DNA of 64,000 nucleotides from Chamaecyparis obtusa (Eukaryota; Streptophyta; Pinopsida; Cupressales; Cupressaceae): assembly GCA_027943335.1 (NCBI GenBank), contig BSBK01008832.1:94005-158004 (forward strand), read 5' to 3'. This document shows, piece after piece, positions 1 to 10,638 of the stretch. How positions within the stretch are numbered: position 1 is the stretch's first letter; each line of letters opens with the position of its first letter. Under the pieces are notes generated by a model. The model saw nothing but the letters and a program-made list of their open reading frames with translations, did not search any database and had not been told where the DNA came from. Made by a program: the position numbers and the translations under genes.

Positions 1-819
1 CTCTGCAATTCGATTTTCCTTAACCAGTTTAATCAGGCATGCATGAAGCTTTTTCATGTGATATCTCTATAGTATTCTTTCCTCTAGCATAAGTTTCATA
101 ATGAAACCCTAGTCTCTTAAATAGACAAGTAAACTATTTTCTTTTCATCCATCAGATTTTGTCGCTTAATCTCCTTCATTGGTTTTTCCACTTAAACCTT
201 CCTTGGTTTTTGTGTCAATAACATGTTTCAATTATGTCCTTTAGATCTTCCTTGAATTTTTCTAGTCGTTGATCTCATAACAAAATTTATCTTTCCACTC
301 CGTGATCACACACTTGACAACTCATCAAATTTTGTTGGCTAAACAAATCATTTAGTTCTTTTGTCCATACTCGGTTAACAAAGAAATGCATCGGTGAACA
401 CAAGCTCAGTTTATATTGTGCTCGGTATACACTACATTGCTCGGTGTATACTGGAATGCTTCATTAACTGACCACACTGCTTTGTATCATTTTTCTCACA
501 GCTTCATAATAGATTAATGCAACATAACCAAGTCAACAATATGAAGTCATAGACTCATCAATAAGTTACAAAAGGTATTCCTTATCCTCATCTATCATAA
601 CCATCTTCATCCATGTAGATATCTCAGTTCTTCATCTTTCTCTTCTCTTCTACAGATGTGTTATATGTTTGCAACTCCATGATAAGTACTGTCAAAACTA
701 GTTGACAACAATGAAAATCATAAAACTGATTCAATTATCTTACATAACAGTTCAGTGCTTGATAATCTCTAATAAATTGAAGTTCGTCAATCAGGTTCTC
801 AATCAGTTGTATTTCATCA
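1..819 (-). repeat. Possible 3' LTR or decayed tail of Copia element A
   Basis: No coding sequence is recognisable here. Read on the minus strand, a purine-rich tract (AAAGGGAGAGA, 821-832) is followed directly by TGATG at 819. That is the arrangement of a polypurine tract and LTR start in Copia elements. The sequence left of it does not resemble the LTR at the other end of element A (6596-7911), so either the LTR belongs to another family or element A is a mosaic. The far end lies outside the window. Confidence is low. Confidence 0.25.
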
Positions 820-1334
820 ATCTCTCCCTTTGGCATTGATGGCAACTCAAGCAATATGAAGTATACCATACACATACCAAACATGTATTCTACAACTCTG
901 TAAACAAATGCTATAGCTCGGTAAGCTCTCCCTAGCTTAATATGTTTAATCGCTACATTACATAATAGCATTGTAAGTGCAGACTATCTTCTGCAAATAT
1001 GATCTTTAGCAGCTCTTAGGTTCCTTATGTATATCTCCCTTTATCTTCTCAGATTGTCTCTCCCTAATATAAATGTTCTAGTATTCTCCTCGGTTATCAT
1101 ATTTTTTATCTCTCCCATTGACAATAATGCCAAAGAAACAAATAAACATATAGCTCTATAGTAACCATGTAACTCTCTGTTGTCCTATTCATTTACAGTA
1201 TCTATGCATACTAATTATGCCAGTGGTTTCTCAAATCTTTCAGAACCTTAGACAGAAATCCAAAGTGTGAACTATGCTGCATCAACATGAGTGATCTTCT
1301 GATAAGATTAGGTTGATGCAACCTCCACATCACA
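820..1334. other. Non-coding stretch after the Copia A pol end, with two PPT-like tracts
   Basis: This lies between the end of the pol trace of element A and the possible LTR start. Two minus-strand purine tracts resemble a polypurine tract: AATGGGAGAGAT near 1110-1121 and AAAGGGAGAGA at 821-832. I cannot decide which one primed plus-strand synthesis. No other feature was seen. Confidence 0.3.
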
Positions 1335-1849
1335 TTAGTGACCGGTAGATAGGGGATGGACCCCAAGTCTAGTCCTCAAGTATTCAAATGTATCTTTCAG
1401 TAGAGGCTTTTTAAATATGTTTGCAAGTTTCTCTTTAGATGTAACAAATTCTAGGTTCACTTGCTTCTCGTGTACTTGTTCTCTTAAGTAGTGATACTTG
1501 ATAGATATGTGCTTTGTTTTTGAATGCATCACTGGATTCTTTGAAATGTTTATAGCACTAGTGTTATCAAAATATATAATCACCGACTCAGTGATTACCT
1601 CATTCATTCCTTCCAACACTTGCATAATATATGCAATATTTGAACAATTTATAGCAGAAACAACATACTCTGCTTCAGCTGAAGACTAGGAAATACAAGA
1701 CTGCTTCTTACTTGTCTAGGTAACAAGTCTTTCACCAAAGAAAAATGCTCCTTTAGTTGTGTTTTTTTTGTCATCCACATTTCCAACCCAATCAGTGTTG
1801 GTGTATACTTTAAGTTCAAAATTTCCTTCCTTAGGATACCATAATCCAC
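1335..1849 (-). pseudogene. Copia A RNase H domain, broken
   Basis: This is the C-terminal RNase H part of a Copia polyprotein, which degrades the RNA strand of the RNA:DNA hybrid during reverse transcription. Visible family signatures are the TDWVGN region, SSAEAEY, YFDNTSAI and the HSKTKHI...YHYLRE block near the end, finishing with a typical short tail after LGVHPLS. The first motif reads YTNTDW where the family has YTDADW, so an expected acidic residue is Asn. The part before SSAEAEY is separated from the rest by a stop near 1686. It is a pseudogene. Confidence 0.8.
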
Positions 1850-2901
1850 AATCCTCTGTCTTCTTTAGGTATCTTAAGATTCTCTTTGTAGCAACCATTT
1901 GTGACTCCCTAGGATTTGTAGAAAATCTAGCAACAATCCCCATAGCATGTGCTATATCTGGTCTACTATGTACTACATACATTAACTTATCAATCATAGA
2001 TCGGTATAGTGTCTGGTTCACCTCTATAATTTCATCCTCTTTAGTCAATTTGCAACCTGTGACCATTGGTGTTCCAACTAGTTTAGCATCTTCCATGCCA
2101 AATGTTTTTCAGTACTTCCTTTATATACTTGGATTGTGTGATGAATATCCCATCATTCTATTGAATAACCTACAGTCCTAGAAAGAACTTAATCTCTCCA
2201 AACATAGACGTTTTGAGCTCTTTTCTCATCTCATCAACAAATGATTTGCATATGTGATCTTGTCCTCCAAAGATAATATCATCCACAAATATTTCAGCAA
2301 TTAAAATAGTATCATTAGTATCTCCTTTCATATACAAATTGTTGTTCTCACTAGTTCTAACAAATCCAATACTTAGTATATAAGTATCTAGCCTTTCATA
2401 CTAGGCTCTCGGTGCTTTCTTCAAACCATACAAAGATTTATGTAATCTACATACAATGTCTTTCTTATCTGGATCAATGAACCCTTCTGGTTGTTCTATG
2501 TAGACTTCTTCTTCAAGTATTCCATTCAGAAATGTAGACTTAACATCCATTTGATAAACTTTAAATTTATTATGTGCTACATAAGCTAGTAAAATTCAAA
2601 CTCCTTCTTGTCTAGAAATAGGTGCAAAGGTCTCACCATAGTCAATTCCTTCCTCCTATGCATACCCCTTGCAAACTAGTCTGGCTTTATTCCTTGTAAC
2701 CTCTCCATTTTCATTCAGCTTAGTATAGATAACATTCTTATTCTTAGGTCTAGGTACTAAGGTCCATGTCTTTTTTTTCTCTATCTTTTCAATCTCTTCA
2801 TTCATTGCATTTATCCATTCTTCATTCTCCAATGCAACTTTAACATTCATCGGTTCATATTCACAAACTAAGCATGTACCTTGTCTTGGCTTACTTCTCA
2901 T
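1850..2901 (-). pseudogene. Copia A reverse transcriptase domain, broken
   Basis: This reverse transcriptase fragment belongs to the Copia polyprotein. In order one sees the [11 protein letters not shown] start, the [15 protein letters not shown] region (near 2540), [18 protein letters not shown], the catalytic IFVDDIIFGG region (near 2270-2290) and VGTPMVTG. Stops interrupt it at 2656-2658 (glutamine of GYAQEEG, now TAG), 2401-2403 (tryptophan of RAWYERL, now TAG), 2170-2172 and 2158-2160 (glutamines, now TAG). Most breaks are single C-to-T or G-to-A changes rather than rearrangements. The VDD core survives. It cannot make a full protein. Confidence 0.85.
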
Positions 2902-3054
2902 TTGTATGCCAGCTTTCTTGTCGCCAATGATTTGGTTCTTAGGATGATGTCTTCTAAAAAATCTTGCTAGTATCTGATCTCTTCTTTCTTGTTCATCATG
3001 TTCAGGTTCATTTTCTTTCTCGGTAGGTCCTTCCTACTCATTGGTTTCTCTTTC

Positions 3055-4100
3055 CTATTCCTCAGTGTTGTTTTCTTGCTGATCGATTGTCACTGTCTGT
3101 GGCTTCGGTAGATACTCTAGATATTCAATGTATGTGAATCTACCATAGTCTTCTAGTTTCTTTGTGCTTTCATGTACATTCTTGTCATCAAACTCGTCAA
3201 CCTTGACATTAGCACTTTCTATCATTTTATTAGTAACTTTATTTAGACACATGATTTTCTTTTAGTGGAATATCCAAGAAATATCCCTTCATAGCCTTTT
3301 GAGTCAAAATTTCCATTTCTTTCATCTTTCACAATAAAGCATTTACCTCCAAAAATTATGAAATAAATTACAATGGGTTTGTGTCCAAACCATAACTCAT
3401 AGGGTGTTTTGTTAGTGTCCTTCAAATGTACTCAGTTCAAAACATAAGCAACTATGCTAACTGCCTCTCTCCAATATGTCTGTGCAACATTTTTCTCTAT
3501 CATCAGTGTTCTTGCACAATCAACTATTGACCTATTCCTCCTTTCAGCAATTCCATTCCGTTGAGGTGTTCTTGGTGCAAAGACCTATCTTTTTATACCA
3601 TGCTCATTACAATAGTTAGTAAATTCATCAGAAATAAATTCACCTCCTCTGTCAGATCTTAAGCAATTCAATTCTTTACAAGTCCCTTTCTCTACTTTTT
3701 CTTTATACCACTTGAACATCTTAAATGCCTCTGATTTTTCTTTCAAGAACATGACAGTCATCAATCTAGTATGATCATCAACAAAAATAATGAAATATCT
3801 ATCTCCATAATAACTTTGAGTTCTCATTAGACCACATAGGTCGGTGTGAACTAATTCAAGTATTTTCTTTGTTGAATAATATTTTCTTTTGAAACTAGAT
3901 TTTTTCATTTTACCTTTTTGACATTCATGACACATAACATGATCAAGCTTAGATAAGTTAGGAAGACCTCCAACCTTTTTCTTTTTACTGATCTTAATCA
4001 TGTTATCAAAGTTTACATGACATAACCTTTTATGCCATAACCAAGCATCTTCATTTTTCATCATTAAACAAGAAGAATCTGCATTGTCAAGATAAAACAA
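3055..4100 (-). pseudogene. Copia A integrase, broken
   Basis: This was a Copia integrase, the enzyme that joins the cDNA to host DNA. The HHCC zinc-binding region is visible (WLWHKRLCH ... CHECQKGK, about 3920-4060), then the catalytic core with HTDLCG and LRSDRGGEF carrying the first two acidic residues. A stop at 3585-3587 replaces the glutamine that normally follows GIKR. Beyond it lie the DKTPYELWFG-like block (3370-3420) and FLGYSTKRK. The 3055-3252 stretch is the low-conservation linker to reverse transcriptase. Elements B and C carry the same stop at the same codon. Confidence 0.8.
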
Positions 4101-4440
4101 GTTACCTTTTGATTGTGCTCCTATTCCAACAAGTCTTCCTCCATCATCAAATATTTTTACTTTCTTTCTCTCAAAAGCTACTCGGTGACCTGAATTGTTC
4201 AGTTGTGCCACACTTAGCAAATTATAGTTTAGTCCTTCTACCAAATAAGCATTATCACATTTGATTCTTTCATTTATCAACAAGGATCCCTTTTGTCTAA
4301 CCATACAAGGTGTATCATTACCCATTTTTACAAATCCTCCATTATATTACTCAAGATGATTAATTTTTTCTTCATGACCAATCATGTGATGTGTACAGCC
4401 ATTATCTATGATCCATGTATCATTTTTATTAACCTTAGAA
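4101..4440 (-). pseudogene. Copia A protease domain, active site altered
   Basis: This is the aspartic protease section of the Copia polyprotein. It reads into the NLLSVAQL motif typical of this region (near 4200). The active site, normally DSG followed by C(T/S)HHM, reads D-N-G-C-T-H-H-M near 4380-4410. The Ser after the catalytic Asp is Asn, a single G-to-A change. A stop lies just downstream of it, in the HLE/YNGG region. It continues directly into the integrase zinc-binding region. Confidence 0.75.
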
Positions 4441-5261
4441 ATCAGTGTTGTTTCTACATACTTTTCTTCTTCCTTAGAATAATCCTTCATAGTAACAAAT
4501 ACTACCTCTACATCATCATCTAAATTAGAATCAGATTCATTTTCTTCAGCAATGTAACAGACCTTTTTTCCTTTACCATTGTTGTCTCAGTTGTCTCTAT
4601 TATCATGTCGGTAAATTGTGTTGCCTCTTCTCCTGTAGCTTCCTTCACTAGATCAGTCCTTGTTTTTGTCATCTTCCTTCCTATTTGGACATCTAGCAGC
4701 AATATGACCAACTTCTTTGCAGTCAAAACATGCTAAAGGTAATTTTCCTCTATATCTACCTTTTCCTAAATAGGTAATCTCCTGGCCATAAGTGCTTCAA
4801 GCTCATCAAGCTCATCATCAGTATTGCTATCACTATCATCCTTATTATTTCTACTACTAGACTTGCTGATCTTCAAAGAAGTCATAAAACTAGATTCAAT
4901 AGTTGGTACAACACTATTATCATAGTTGTTTAGTTCAAAATTTGTTAGCTTTCCAATCAGATTATCAAGAGTGAGAGTATTGTTAGGTGCTAACCTATTT
5001 TCATGTATTGCATAGATTTTGATGGCATAAATAGGCAATAAGGTCCTTAGAATTTTTCTTACCACAATGTCTTCATCAATAACACCATCAAATCTTCTAA
5101 TATCATGAACTACCTCCTTTATTTTTTTTGTGTACTGCACAATGTTTTCTCCTTCTTTCATCTTCATATCATCAAATCTTCCTCTTAAACTTTCAGCTTT
5201 GGCTCTCTTAAAATTTGTATCCCCTAAAATTGAGCAAGTTTATCCCACATATCCTTAGCAG
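4441..5261 (-). pseudogene. Copia A gag, C-terminal half with zinc knuckle
   Basis: This is the nucleocapsid half of Copia gag. A CCHC zinc knuckle is clear at about 4687-4729 (C-F-D-C-K-E-V-G-H-I-A-A-R-C). Upstream lies the UBN2/gag-polypeptide type sequence, including GENIVQYTKKIKEVV and ILRTLLP (about 5020-5167). The reading frame is cut at 5262 by a reversed LTR fragment of another family, and several frame changes occur between 5170 and 5261. Confidence 0.75.
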
Positions 5262-6125
5262 TGTTAGGAATGAATGCTAAATTTTTGGCATCCATTCTGT
5301 AGTATTTTTTGTTACATTCATGACTATGATTGTCATTGATGTCAACACAGTGATTTACCGAAGACTTGCAGAGAAGTAGACAAAGTTTGGATTAGTGCAT
5401 GTGGGTTATTATAGTTGGAGCTATGTGATCTTGAGGATAGACTCTTTGATATGTTATATGTCTATGGTTAAGAGTGTAGATAGTAATTCATTTATTCATG
5501 GAAGTTATGATCATTTTGGTGGAAGTAGTATTCAGGTAGTGTTCCTGAGTAGCGGTTTATGGAAATCAGATGATATCTCCTAATTGGGATGGAATATGGT
5601 TTTGTGTAGTTAAAGGGAAGTTGAAGACACATTGATAGTGATGTGGATGATAGCACAGACTTCAAGGTCACATGAGTGAAGATTTATTATATTTGGAAGC
5701 TGATAGTTTTGTGTAATTTTGATGTAGCGTGTGGAAACTTTTATGTTGTAATTGTATGCCGACTCATTTGTAATTATTTGAGTGTGGTATAAAGGAAGGA
5801 ATGTATTGCCTTTTTGTATGTATTAGTGATGTGGAATTTGTGATTATGTGTGATTTTGTATGCATGAAGTGAATATGTGAAGGAAGACATGCGAAGTACA
5901 GAGATCTGATGTAACAGTGAGTGTGGTTTGGCATAGTCAGAGAAGAGGTAACATATTATTCTATTGAGTAATGCAAAGATTATTTGGATAGTGTGTTCAG
6001 TGATCTTACCCTGAAGCTATTTGGGTAGTGGGTCCTTATGTCTTCCATAACTCTTAACAAGGTTAGATTCTTTTAACAGGGATTCAAAATCTCCTAATAG
6101 GGATTCATATGTACTGAATGTATTT
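5262..6125 (+). mobile_element. Truncated Copia LTR (family of element B) in reverse orientation inside Copia A gag
   Basis: The segment starts TGTTAGGAATGAATGCT and can be followed along the LTRs of element B (13540-14685 and 19253-20387) for about 860 bases in plus orientation. It stops after the shared GAATGTATTT, so the last roughly 285 bases of the LTR are missing. At 6126 element A gag sequence resumes, similar to element C at about 25810. The left junction is exact (LTR terminus at 5262). A target duplication cannot be tested because the right end is lost. Either an LTR inserted and then lost its end together with some gag, or it was acquired by template switching. Confidence 0.8.
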
Positions 6126-6538
6126 ATCCTTTGATTATAAGCTCTGATATTTTCTTTAGGAAGCATCTCCAATGCATTTTATCTTTTCTTCCATGTCTTT
6201 CTATGCGTATCCTTTGCTTGTTTGTCTCCTTCAAATATGTCTTCTAGGTGCTTCCATATTTTGTGGGTTGTATCTACCTTTTTTATTTTTGAAAACTCAC
6301 CATCAGATAGGGTGCTAATAAGATCTTCTTTAGCAATAGAATTCTGATGAAAAAATTACTTTTTCTTATTAGTAGCATCATCCTTTCCAAGCTCTTCTAA
6401 GGTAGGAATCTTGGCTTCTTTGATAATTACATCAAAAACTTCAAAACCAATGCACTGCAAATGAGTCACCATCTTGTTCTTCCAATCAAGATAATTCTCT
6501 CCATCAAACTTAGAACTTTCTTTTCTGAAGTATTCCAT
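6126..6538 (-). pseudogene. Copia A gag, N-terminal part
   Basis: This is the start of the Copia gag polyprotein. The Met at 6536-6538 opens a frame with the FRKESSKFDGENYLDWK signature found at the N terminus of plant Copia gag. Past a frameshift or stop near 6356, the KIWKHLEDIFEGDKQ region can still be read at about 6200-6260. The same region in element C (25830-26230) is closely similar. The start lies about 45 bases after the primer-binding site, as expected. Confidence 0.75.
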
Positions 6539-6581
6539 CTGATCAACCTCAAGATGTTAAAATTTCTCTCTGAGGCACTTG

Positions 6582-6593
6582 GCTCTAATACCA
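6582..6593 (-). promoter_or_regulatory. Primer-binding site of Copia A (initiator tRNA-Met type)
   Basis: The minus strand reads TGGTATTAGAGC two bases after the 5' LTR end. The standard plant Copia site complementary to initiator tRNA-Met is TGGTATCAGAGC, so there is one C-to-T change. Confidence 0.9.
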
Positions 6594-6595
6594 AT

Positions 6596-7911
6596 TGTTA
6601 GGAATAGTACCAAGAGATAACTGAGAGGGGGGGCAGGCAGGGGGGTGAACATGTTATCTACAAAATTCAATTCTTTATCCAATTAAGTATACTTAAACAT
6701 AAAGCATAAACACAATGAAAGAACACATGAACACAACACCAATATTTTGGTTATGAGGAAACCCAAATAGGTAAAAACCCTGGTGGAAATTGACACCCAC
6801 TAATATTCTGAACTAGAGTATTATGATCCTTGTTAGAAGATTCTTAACCCTATTAGGAGTTTCTTTACAATATATTTAGTACAATAGACCTGGTCAAGGG
6901 TCAAACCCTGTTAGGAGTCTTTTACAATTGTCCTTGTTAGGGGAGAAAATGCACTGTCTGAGAGAACATTTGTCAAAGGGGTGAAGGCTACATCCTTTTG
7001 TTCGATAGATACACACTATATCTAGATCTTGGTGAATTGCACTTTGACCTACTATCTAGATTAGTTCCAATGTATAGCACAAATACTTTACTTGGTCACA
7101 TAAACCTTCTTATAATGGCTCAACACTTCATATAGTCTGCTCTGCTCTCCTAAATCAACTATGAACCACACTCCGGCAATCACAAATGACTTCCTATAAA
7201 TATCTTTCCTCCAAATGATATAATCAAGTTGGCATATTAGAAAAACCTTGAAATCATATTAGAGAAACCATGTAACAAACTTTGATAAACAATTTTTCAG
7301 CTCTACTATGCACACAACACATTCTGGGACCTATCCAATAAGATAATTATAGACACATGCTACTCACTGTCGGCTCTACCAAAATAATTGGATCTTTCTC
7401 CTCAAGATAAATTACTTCATGTGATCTTAACCAAACATCAATAACTCTCCTCTAAGCTTAAATCCAAGGGTGCATACCCACAGGATAGGTGCAACTTGAG
7501 AACCAATAAAATCTCTGTCGGCTCTTCTGAACAAACACAAGAAACTACTGCTGGCGAATAGCAACTGCATAACTTCACTTCTACTCATCAACAGACTATG
7601 TTTCCATGACTAAAAAATCACTAACATGTCTTCAACATATATCCAAGTGTTCAAGGATTCATGACAATTGTATGGACAACCATACATAGAACACTTCTTG
7701 TTACTCTATCGGGAACACTACTGACACAAGCTGCTATATAACTGTCTATACTAATAGATAACCTATGTGCCCATGATTTCATGCTGATATCATGTTCATG
7801 CTACATATACTAAAGGCTTACTGCATAATAATTCCATGCATGCTAATTTCCATATGTTGTCATCAATGACAAACATACAGTATGTACTGGCCTGCTGACA
7901 AATCTCCAACA
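6596..7911 (-). repeat. 5' LTR of Copia element A
   Basis: The 1316-base LTR begins TGTTGGAG and ends CCTAACA on the minus strand. It aligns along its length with the LTRs of element C (20483-21788 and 26285-27590). A seven-base G run (6627-6633) lies near its 3' end. The adjoining sequence at 7912 starts an unrelated coding-like stretch. Confidence 0.85.
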
Positions 7912-8250
7912 ATAAGTACATAACATATTCTTCAATGATTAAGATCCTATTGCAGTGTTTATTTGAACAATGATTGTGGTGGACTTCTTTCATCATTGAT
8001 AGAAATGCATCTAATTTTGCAGATGTCTCACACAGAAAGTTCACAACATCTTCCATCTAGATTATTTCCAGTTCCTGAACATAATCAATTGATAATGTTA
8101 CATTCTCCATATCTTTGATTATATTTATGCACGAGTCTAAAATTATTCATGTACACTTGTCAAATTAAGTCTCAAAGAAATCATTTGAGGCCAACGATGT
8201 AGCATGACTTGTAACAATCATTGTTGAATCTTTGTTAGAGGCATCCATAG
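7912..8250 (-). pseudogene. Unrecognised coding-like stretch cut by Copia A LTR
   Basis: The minus strand can be read as a fairly ordinary protein for about 110 codons. It includes IIKDMENVTLSIDYVQELEII and, after one TAG at about 8053, MEDVVNFLCETSAKLDAFL. The frame runs to the edge of the element A LTR at 7911, so the LTR lies inside or next to it. I do not recognise the family. It looks helical, with no signal peptide or metal-binding motif visible. It may be one exon of a host gene or part of an older transposon. Confidence 0.35.
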
Positions 8251-8754
8251 GTTGAACGGTATGCTATAAAATTTTAAACAAACACTAGTATAAAGAAATA
8301 ATCAGAATAAAATTATAGTTAATTAGTAGAAAAAAATTAAAATCAGTAATGTTTAGAATACGGTAATAGCTTAGTATGATGAAATGTTAGAAAAACCATT
8401 TTAACAACCATAAGAAATTAAGAAGTAATTCTATGTTACAAGAATGTTGCATTGTAATTTTGAACTATACATGTTACTTATAGTGGAATTGTATATAGTA
8501 AGGTGTGCAAATTTTTTAAAATTTAAATTAATAAAAATTTAGGTATTGAAACATGATATGATTTTTATTATTGCTACACATTCAATAAAAAGTGAATATA
8601 ATTTCCAAATACCATCTAATAATTTATTGCTTAAGAATAATTGAGAACAATTTTTACATAAATAAATAGAATAATCAATAATTTATTTCTTTATAGTAAT
8701 TTTAAAATGTGTCACTATAGTACATCATTAAATTTTAAGACATCTATGTCTGAT
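8251..8754. other. AT-rich non-coding stretch
   Basis: No reading frame, repeat structure or motif was recognised in this strongly AT-rich interval. Confidence 0.5.
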
Positions 8755-9085
8755 TTATTCTACTTTTCTATTGGAAATTTTTTTCCCACTTTTCATTATT
8801 TCATAGTGTTCATATGTGAATTGTGAAATTATTCTCAAGCCTTCTAGAGACTTTACATGAGATACAACCACAAATTTCAATCCCTCTCTTTGTCTTGGGC
8901 CTATATGATCTTTGGCTTTGGAAAGATTTATTTCATGAGATTTCTGAATTGTCAATACCCATGCCAACCTTAATGGTAACTAAAAGGTTCTATCCCTCAG
9001 TAATGGTTCTTTGGAACTATTTTTGGATGGTGGTCATTATATGGTATTCCACAATAATTATATCTTTAGAAAGAATGAGTGTTAG
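8755..9085 (-). pseudogene. C-terminal fragment of a PIF1-like / Helitron helicase
   Basis: The minus strand encodes the last helicase motifs of the PIF1 family: PLRLAWVLTIQKSHEINL (family form PLRLAWA-TIHKSQG-TL), then KAKDHIGPRQREGLKFVVVS and HVKSLEGLRI. These DNA helicases occur as the Hel part of Helitron RepHel proteins and as stand-alone plant PIF1 genes. TIHKSQG is altered to TIQKSHE, so the Gly that closes this motif is lost. A TAG at 8980-8982 replaces the residue before LPLRLAW, commonly Gln. Weaker upstream similarity (IIIVEY) extends to about 9085. No Rep domain or Helitron end was found nearby, so the parent type is unresolved. Confidence 0.7.
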
Positions 9086-9529
9086 TTGTCAATTCATATG
9101 ATTATATATATAGAATTGAAAGGCCATATGTTAATTAATAATACATATCCACTTAGAGATTATAATTTTTTCATCATGTTTAAATAAATATCTATAAATA
9201 TAGAATAACAATTAGGAAAATAAATTAGTCAAGAACAACAATTAAAATGTAGAAATGATAAGAATTATAGAAACATAGAGAAAGGAGAGAGAAGATATTG
9301 TAACAATAAAAATAAAAAAAAAATAATAATAATAATATATACATCATGAAAATGAAATTGACTAAAAGGTCATTTTGAGAAAAAATGAGAAAACATGATC
9401 TCTTATTTGGAATAAAAATCAATGAAACCCAAAAATACGTGACCCCCCTTTCACAAGTAGTGGATCTCAAACCAAAAAGTGATTGTGAACTCTTCAATTC
9501 CACTGTGTTGGTCTCCATCATCCTCTAAT
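9086..9529. other. AT-rich spacer
   Basis: The minus strand holds an open frame at 9225-9521, but its composition (long Phe/Leu/Tyr runs) is that of AT-rich non-coding DNA. A short (AAT)n tract lies near 9320-9340. Nothing else was recognised. Confidence 0.45.
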
Positions 9530-9695
9530 CCATTCTTGCCTCAGTCGTAAGTGGGCATGTTAATATGGTTGTAGAGTATGACTGCCAGGGAAATATACTT
9601 CAAATAACTCTTCATGATTGAGTTGGAAAAAAAATTGTAAACAGTCATAACGGACCACCAACAATCATTTTCTAGAACTTCAACTACAACCCAAG
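9530..9695 (-). pseudogene. Second Agenet-type half domain, disrupted
   Basis: The minus strand reads WVVVEVLENDCWWSV, then YLKYISLAVILYNH, and ends with a D-stop-G-K-N-G-L-E segment. Plant Agenet (Tudor-like) repeats have a VD..H..GWW..V start, a middle strand ending near LR.H, and a closing DW..G.W. The stop is TGA where the family has Trp (TGG). It lies on the same strand as, and downstream of, the first Agenet half at 10442-10638, with a probable solo LTR between them. The match is by eye, and weaker than for the first half. Confidence 0.45.
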
Positions 9696-9839
9696 GTGGT
9701 ATATATCAAGGCAAACTAATCAGAAATGGAATAGGAAGATCATTGAAAGGAAACTAAGTGAGTGGAAAATAGTTCCCTACACTAAACTCTAAAGGAGAGG
9801 ACCATGCAAATTCAGATTTAACCCTTATCAATTATAGAA

Positions 9840-10441
9840 TGTTAATACAATTAACTTAGATGTTGCTGCAATAACATGAATACATGAAAAGAGAATGACA
9901 CAATGATATACCCTGGGGAAAACCTTTCGGTAAAAACCCCAGCACTCCAAAACCTTTACAATGTATTAATCAAAATTGTTACAGTTTATAATACACTTGC
10001 AATGCAAGTTCTTTCATGAGATCATAAACCCTTGAAGATAAATCTAGTAGCATAAAATGTTCCAACAATACACTCGCTTCTCATTAGAATTCAAAACCCT
10101 AAAAAATGCTTATATCATGTGCTTCCCTTTTTAGGGTAACTTCCAAAGAACAATCATATTAGGGTTTTACCATTCTTCGAGAAAATAGGAACCCAAAATA
10201 TTTTTTCCCACGGTTGCAGAAGAGTGTACAGTACTCAACTTTATCAGTTTCCACATGTCTTGCATGTCTTCACCCATCATCGAATCTTTCACAATTAGCT
10301 CTTACAAATATTAATAACTGTCATATGAATCCTTCATAACCGTTTCAATCATGATCACCTTCCACATTGTCCAAAGTACCCACATTTAGTAAATAACAAA
10401 TGTAAGGAAATATACAAGGTTGAGACACCTTATTCCTAACA
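9840..10441 (-). repeat. Probable solo LTR splitting an Agenet coding region
   Basis: On the minus strand the segment starts TGTTAGGAATAAGG at 10441 and ends GTATTAACA at 9840 (602 bases, TG...CA). It carries the gggtttttacc...ccccaggg block that also occurs in the other Copia LTRs of this window in the form aaccctggtgg. No internal retrotransposon sequence adjoins it. Flanks tagaa and atcat do not form a clean duplication, so the ends are approximate. Confidence 0.45.
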
Positions 10442-10638
10442 ATCATAAATTCTAAAAATACTTCCTCAACGAGGGGCTCTCGAGCCCATTCTTCATTTTT
10501 GAAGTCATCATATCTCACAAATTTTGTGGGTTTTTCTGAATTTTTTACAATACCTATAATTGTTCCTTGAAACCAAGCCCCCTTGAAGCCCTCCCCATCA
10601 TAGCTAACTTCTACCTTCATTCCTATATGATTGTCCAT
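10442..10638 (-). pseudogene. Agenet-domain protein fragment
   Basis: This fragment of about 65 codons reads MKVEVSYDGEGFKGAWFQGTI, then KFVRYDDFKNEEWAREPLVEEV (split here for length: KFVRYDDF, KNEEWAREPLVEEV). It matches the plant Agenet/Tudor-like domain pattern: VEV..DEEGF.GAW..A.V, a YDDL-like strand and PL.E.V. Agenet proteins bind chromatin or RNA in the nucleus in the characterised members. The open frame continues a further 33 codons, but that part is LTR sequence. The Met at 10636-10638 is the first available start; whether this is an internal exon cannot be told. It probably belongs to the same former gene as the half domain at 9530-9695. Confidence 0.65.

Larger units (their letters stand above)
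819..7911 (-). mobile_element. Ty1/Copia LTR retrotransposon A, degenerate
   Basis: Read on the minus strand this segment has a 5' LTR (6596-7911), a primer-binding site matching initiator tRNA-Met (6582-6593), then gag, protease, integrase, reverse transcriptase and RNase H in the Copia order. Every domain is broken by stops. The 5' LTR and gag start closely resemble element C. The 3' end does not show the same LTR, so the left boundary is uncertain and the copy may be a mosaic. A reversed LTR fragment of another Copia family sits inside gag (5262-6125). Confidence 0.8.

Noticed and set aside
5395..5583. A 62-codon open frame that recurs in the family-B LTRs (also 20065-20253)
   Set aside because: It lies inside LTR sequence and differs at about a quarter of its residues between copies. 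The third copy has a stop. The similarity is explained by LTR homology, with no sign of selection on the protein.
8823..9101. Plus-strand open frame of 92 codons
   Set aside because: It is the antisense shadow of the helicase fragment on the minus strand.
9835..10446. Target duplication for the probable solo LTR
   Set aside because: Flanks tagaa and atcat do not match, so no duplication is claimed.
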